A stretch of DNA of 64,000 nucleotides. Origin: Helicobacter fennelliae. Lineage in GTDB: Bacteria > Campylobacterota > Campylobacteria > Campylobacterales > Helicobacteraceae. Positions 63,245 through 64,000 of this stretch are shown here, piece after piece. The notes beneath the pieces were generated by a model. That model saw nothing but the letters and a program-made list of their open reading frames with translations, was not told the DNA's origin and did no database searches. The DNA is taken from positions 992,001 to 1,056,000 of the forward strand of contig NZ_UGIB01000001.1 in NCBI RefSeq assembly GCF_900451005.1, given 5' to 3'. Each line of letters begins with the position of its first letter. Position 1 is the stretch's first letter. The position numbers were made by a program, and so were the translations under genes.

Positions 63245-64000
63245 CTACAAATCCACTTGATTTAAAGCATTTAACCACTCATTTTTAAATGCCTCAAATT
63301 TTTGCGCGATTATCGCCTCCCTAGCGCATTTCATCAAATCCAAATAAAACGCAATGTTATGAATACTCGCTAAACGCGCGAATAAAATCTCATTTGCGCG
63401 GAATAGATGATTGATATAGCCTAGCGAAAAATGCTTGCACGCATAGCAATCACACGCCGAATCTATGGGCAAATCACTTAATGCAAATCGCTTGGATTTC
63501 ACATTTACGCGCCCAAAATGCGTGAAAAGCGTCCCATTTCGCGCATTTCGTGTGGGCATAACGCAGTCAAAAATATCCACGCCACGCGCGATTCCCTCCA
63601 ATAAATCCTCTGGCGTCCCCACACCCATAAGGTAGCGGATTTTGCCCCGTGGCATAAGATTTGCCGTCCATTCAATCGTATCATACATCGCGCTTTTTTC
63701 CTCGCCTACGGCAAGTCCGCCGATTGCAAAGCCATCAAATCCCACTCCGCCGCATTCTATAGCCACTAAACAATCAGCGCAGATTTTTCGTGCTTCCAAA
63801 TCTACGCCCCCTTGAATAATGGCAAAGATATTGTTTGAAAGGTGAGATTCGCGCCTAGTCGCGTGATATTCTAGCGATTCGTGTGCCCAAGCAATCGTGC
63901 GCTTAATCGAATCTGCAATGCGTTTTTGCTCCGCGGGGAGGCGGATTAAATCATCTAAAATCATCATAATGTCGCTATTTAGATTATATTGAATGTCAAG
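63245..64000 (-). CDS. tgt: Queuine tRNA-ribosyltransferase, 5' end outside window
   Basis: The C-terminal 252 residues of the enzyme that swaps guanine-34 for the queuosine precursor in tRNAs reading NAC/NAU. Visible: [10 protein letters not shown] at the left end of the visible part, [44 protein letters not shown], the catalytic Asp in [15 protein letters not shown], and the zinc site [18 protein letters not shown] with its distal His. The frame stays open through 64000, so the gene starts beyond the window. Confidence 0.93.
   Translation of the reverse strand, partial: LDIQYNLNSDIMMILDDLIRLPAEQKRIADSIKRTIAWAHESLEYHATRRESHLSNNIFAIIQGGVDLEARKICADCLVAIECGGVGFDGFAIGGLAVGEEKSAMYDTIEWTANLMPRGKIRYLMGVGTPEDLLEGIARGVDIFDCVMPTRNARNGTLFTHFGRVNVKSKRFALSDLPIDSACDCYACKHFSLGYINHLFRANEILFARLASIHNIAFYLDLMKCAREAIIAQKFEAFKNEWLNALNQVDL

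Overview
The window looks like part of the chromosome of an enterohepatic Helicobacter. It is AT-rich. The pump operon I identify as cznABC sits next to glyS, ccsB and ccsA are fused into one gene, hisI and hisE are fused, and there is a broken gene resembling the Helicobacter biotin esterase bioV. It also carries poly-G/C phase-variation tracts. The species is inferred from gene content only.

Layout. (a) 1-6.9 kb is a decayed mobilizable plasmid or integrative element: two cargo genes, an oriT-like array of hairpins, mobC, a MobP-type relaxase with a second gene inside it, a HepT/MNT toxin-antitoxin pair with a ribbon-helix-helix gene, ParA and Rep remnants, a chopped helix-turn-helix gene and a phage-type repressor. 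(b) 6.9-14.8 kb holds pbpC divergent from a broken alpha-2-macroglobulin gene. (c) 14.8-18.1 kb is a scar of a restriction-modification gene whose 3' end is duplicated, mixed with two YafQ-type toxin-antitoxin modules (one dead) and many short palindromic repeats. (d) 18.4-45.1 kb is mostly housekeeping: rsmE, hemH, a thioredoxin-like lipoprotein, ccsBA, tRNA-Ser, a phase-variable methyltransferase, the cznABC metal-efflux operon, glyS, a lytic-transglycosylase-like lipoprotein, alaS, a phase-variable glycosyltransferase, hisIE, an SPFH protein, ilvE and an RNA helicase. (e) 45.7-54.7 kb is surface and periplasm: a chemoreceptor, two near-identical arylsulfate sulfotransferases followed by an outer-membrane protein, and a TonB receptor cut short. 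(f) 54.7-62.7 kb is a second accessory block: a second copy of the repressor region, the N-terminal part of a type III-like methyltransferase, an AAA ATPase with a small partner, bioV, a DUF262/DUF1524 protein and a Xer recombinase fragment. (g) A Spy-like protein and tgt close the window.

The two accessory blocks are linked. A 12-bp sequence shared by the TonB receptor gene and the element's helix-turn-helix gene is the crossover point of a reciprocal exchange: the two hybrid products lie at 5.4 kb and 54.7 kb, and both parent reading frames can be rebuilt from them.

Many genes here are broken by one-base shifts, several in short homopolymers. Either the strain is decaying or the assembly has homopolymer errors. 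I mark such genes as pseudogenes but describe the protein they would encode.
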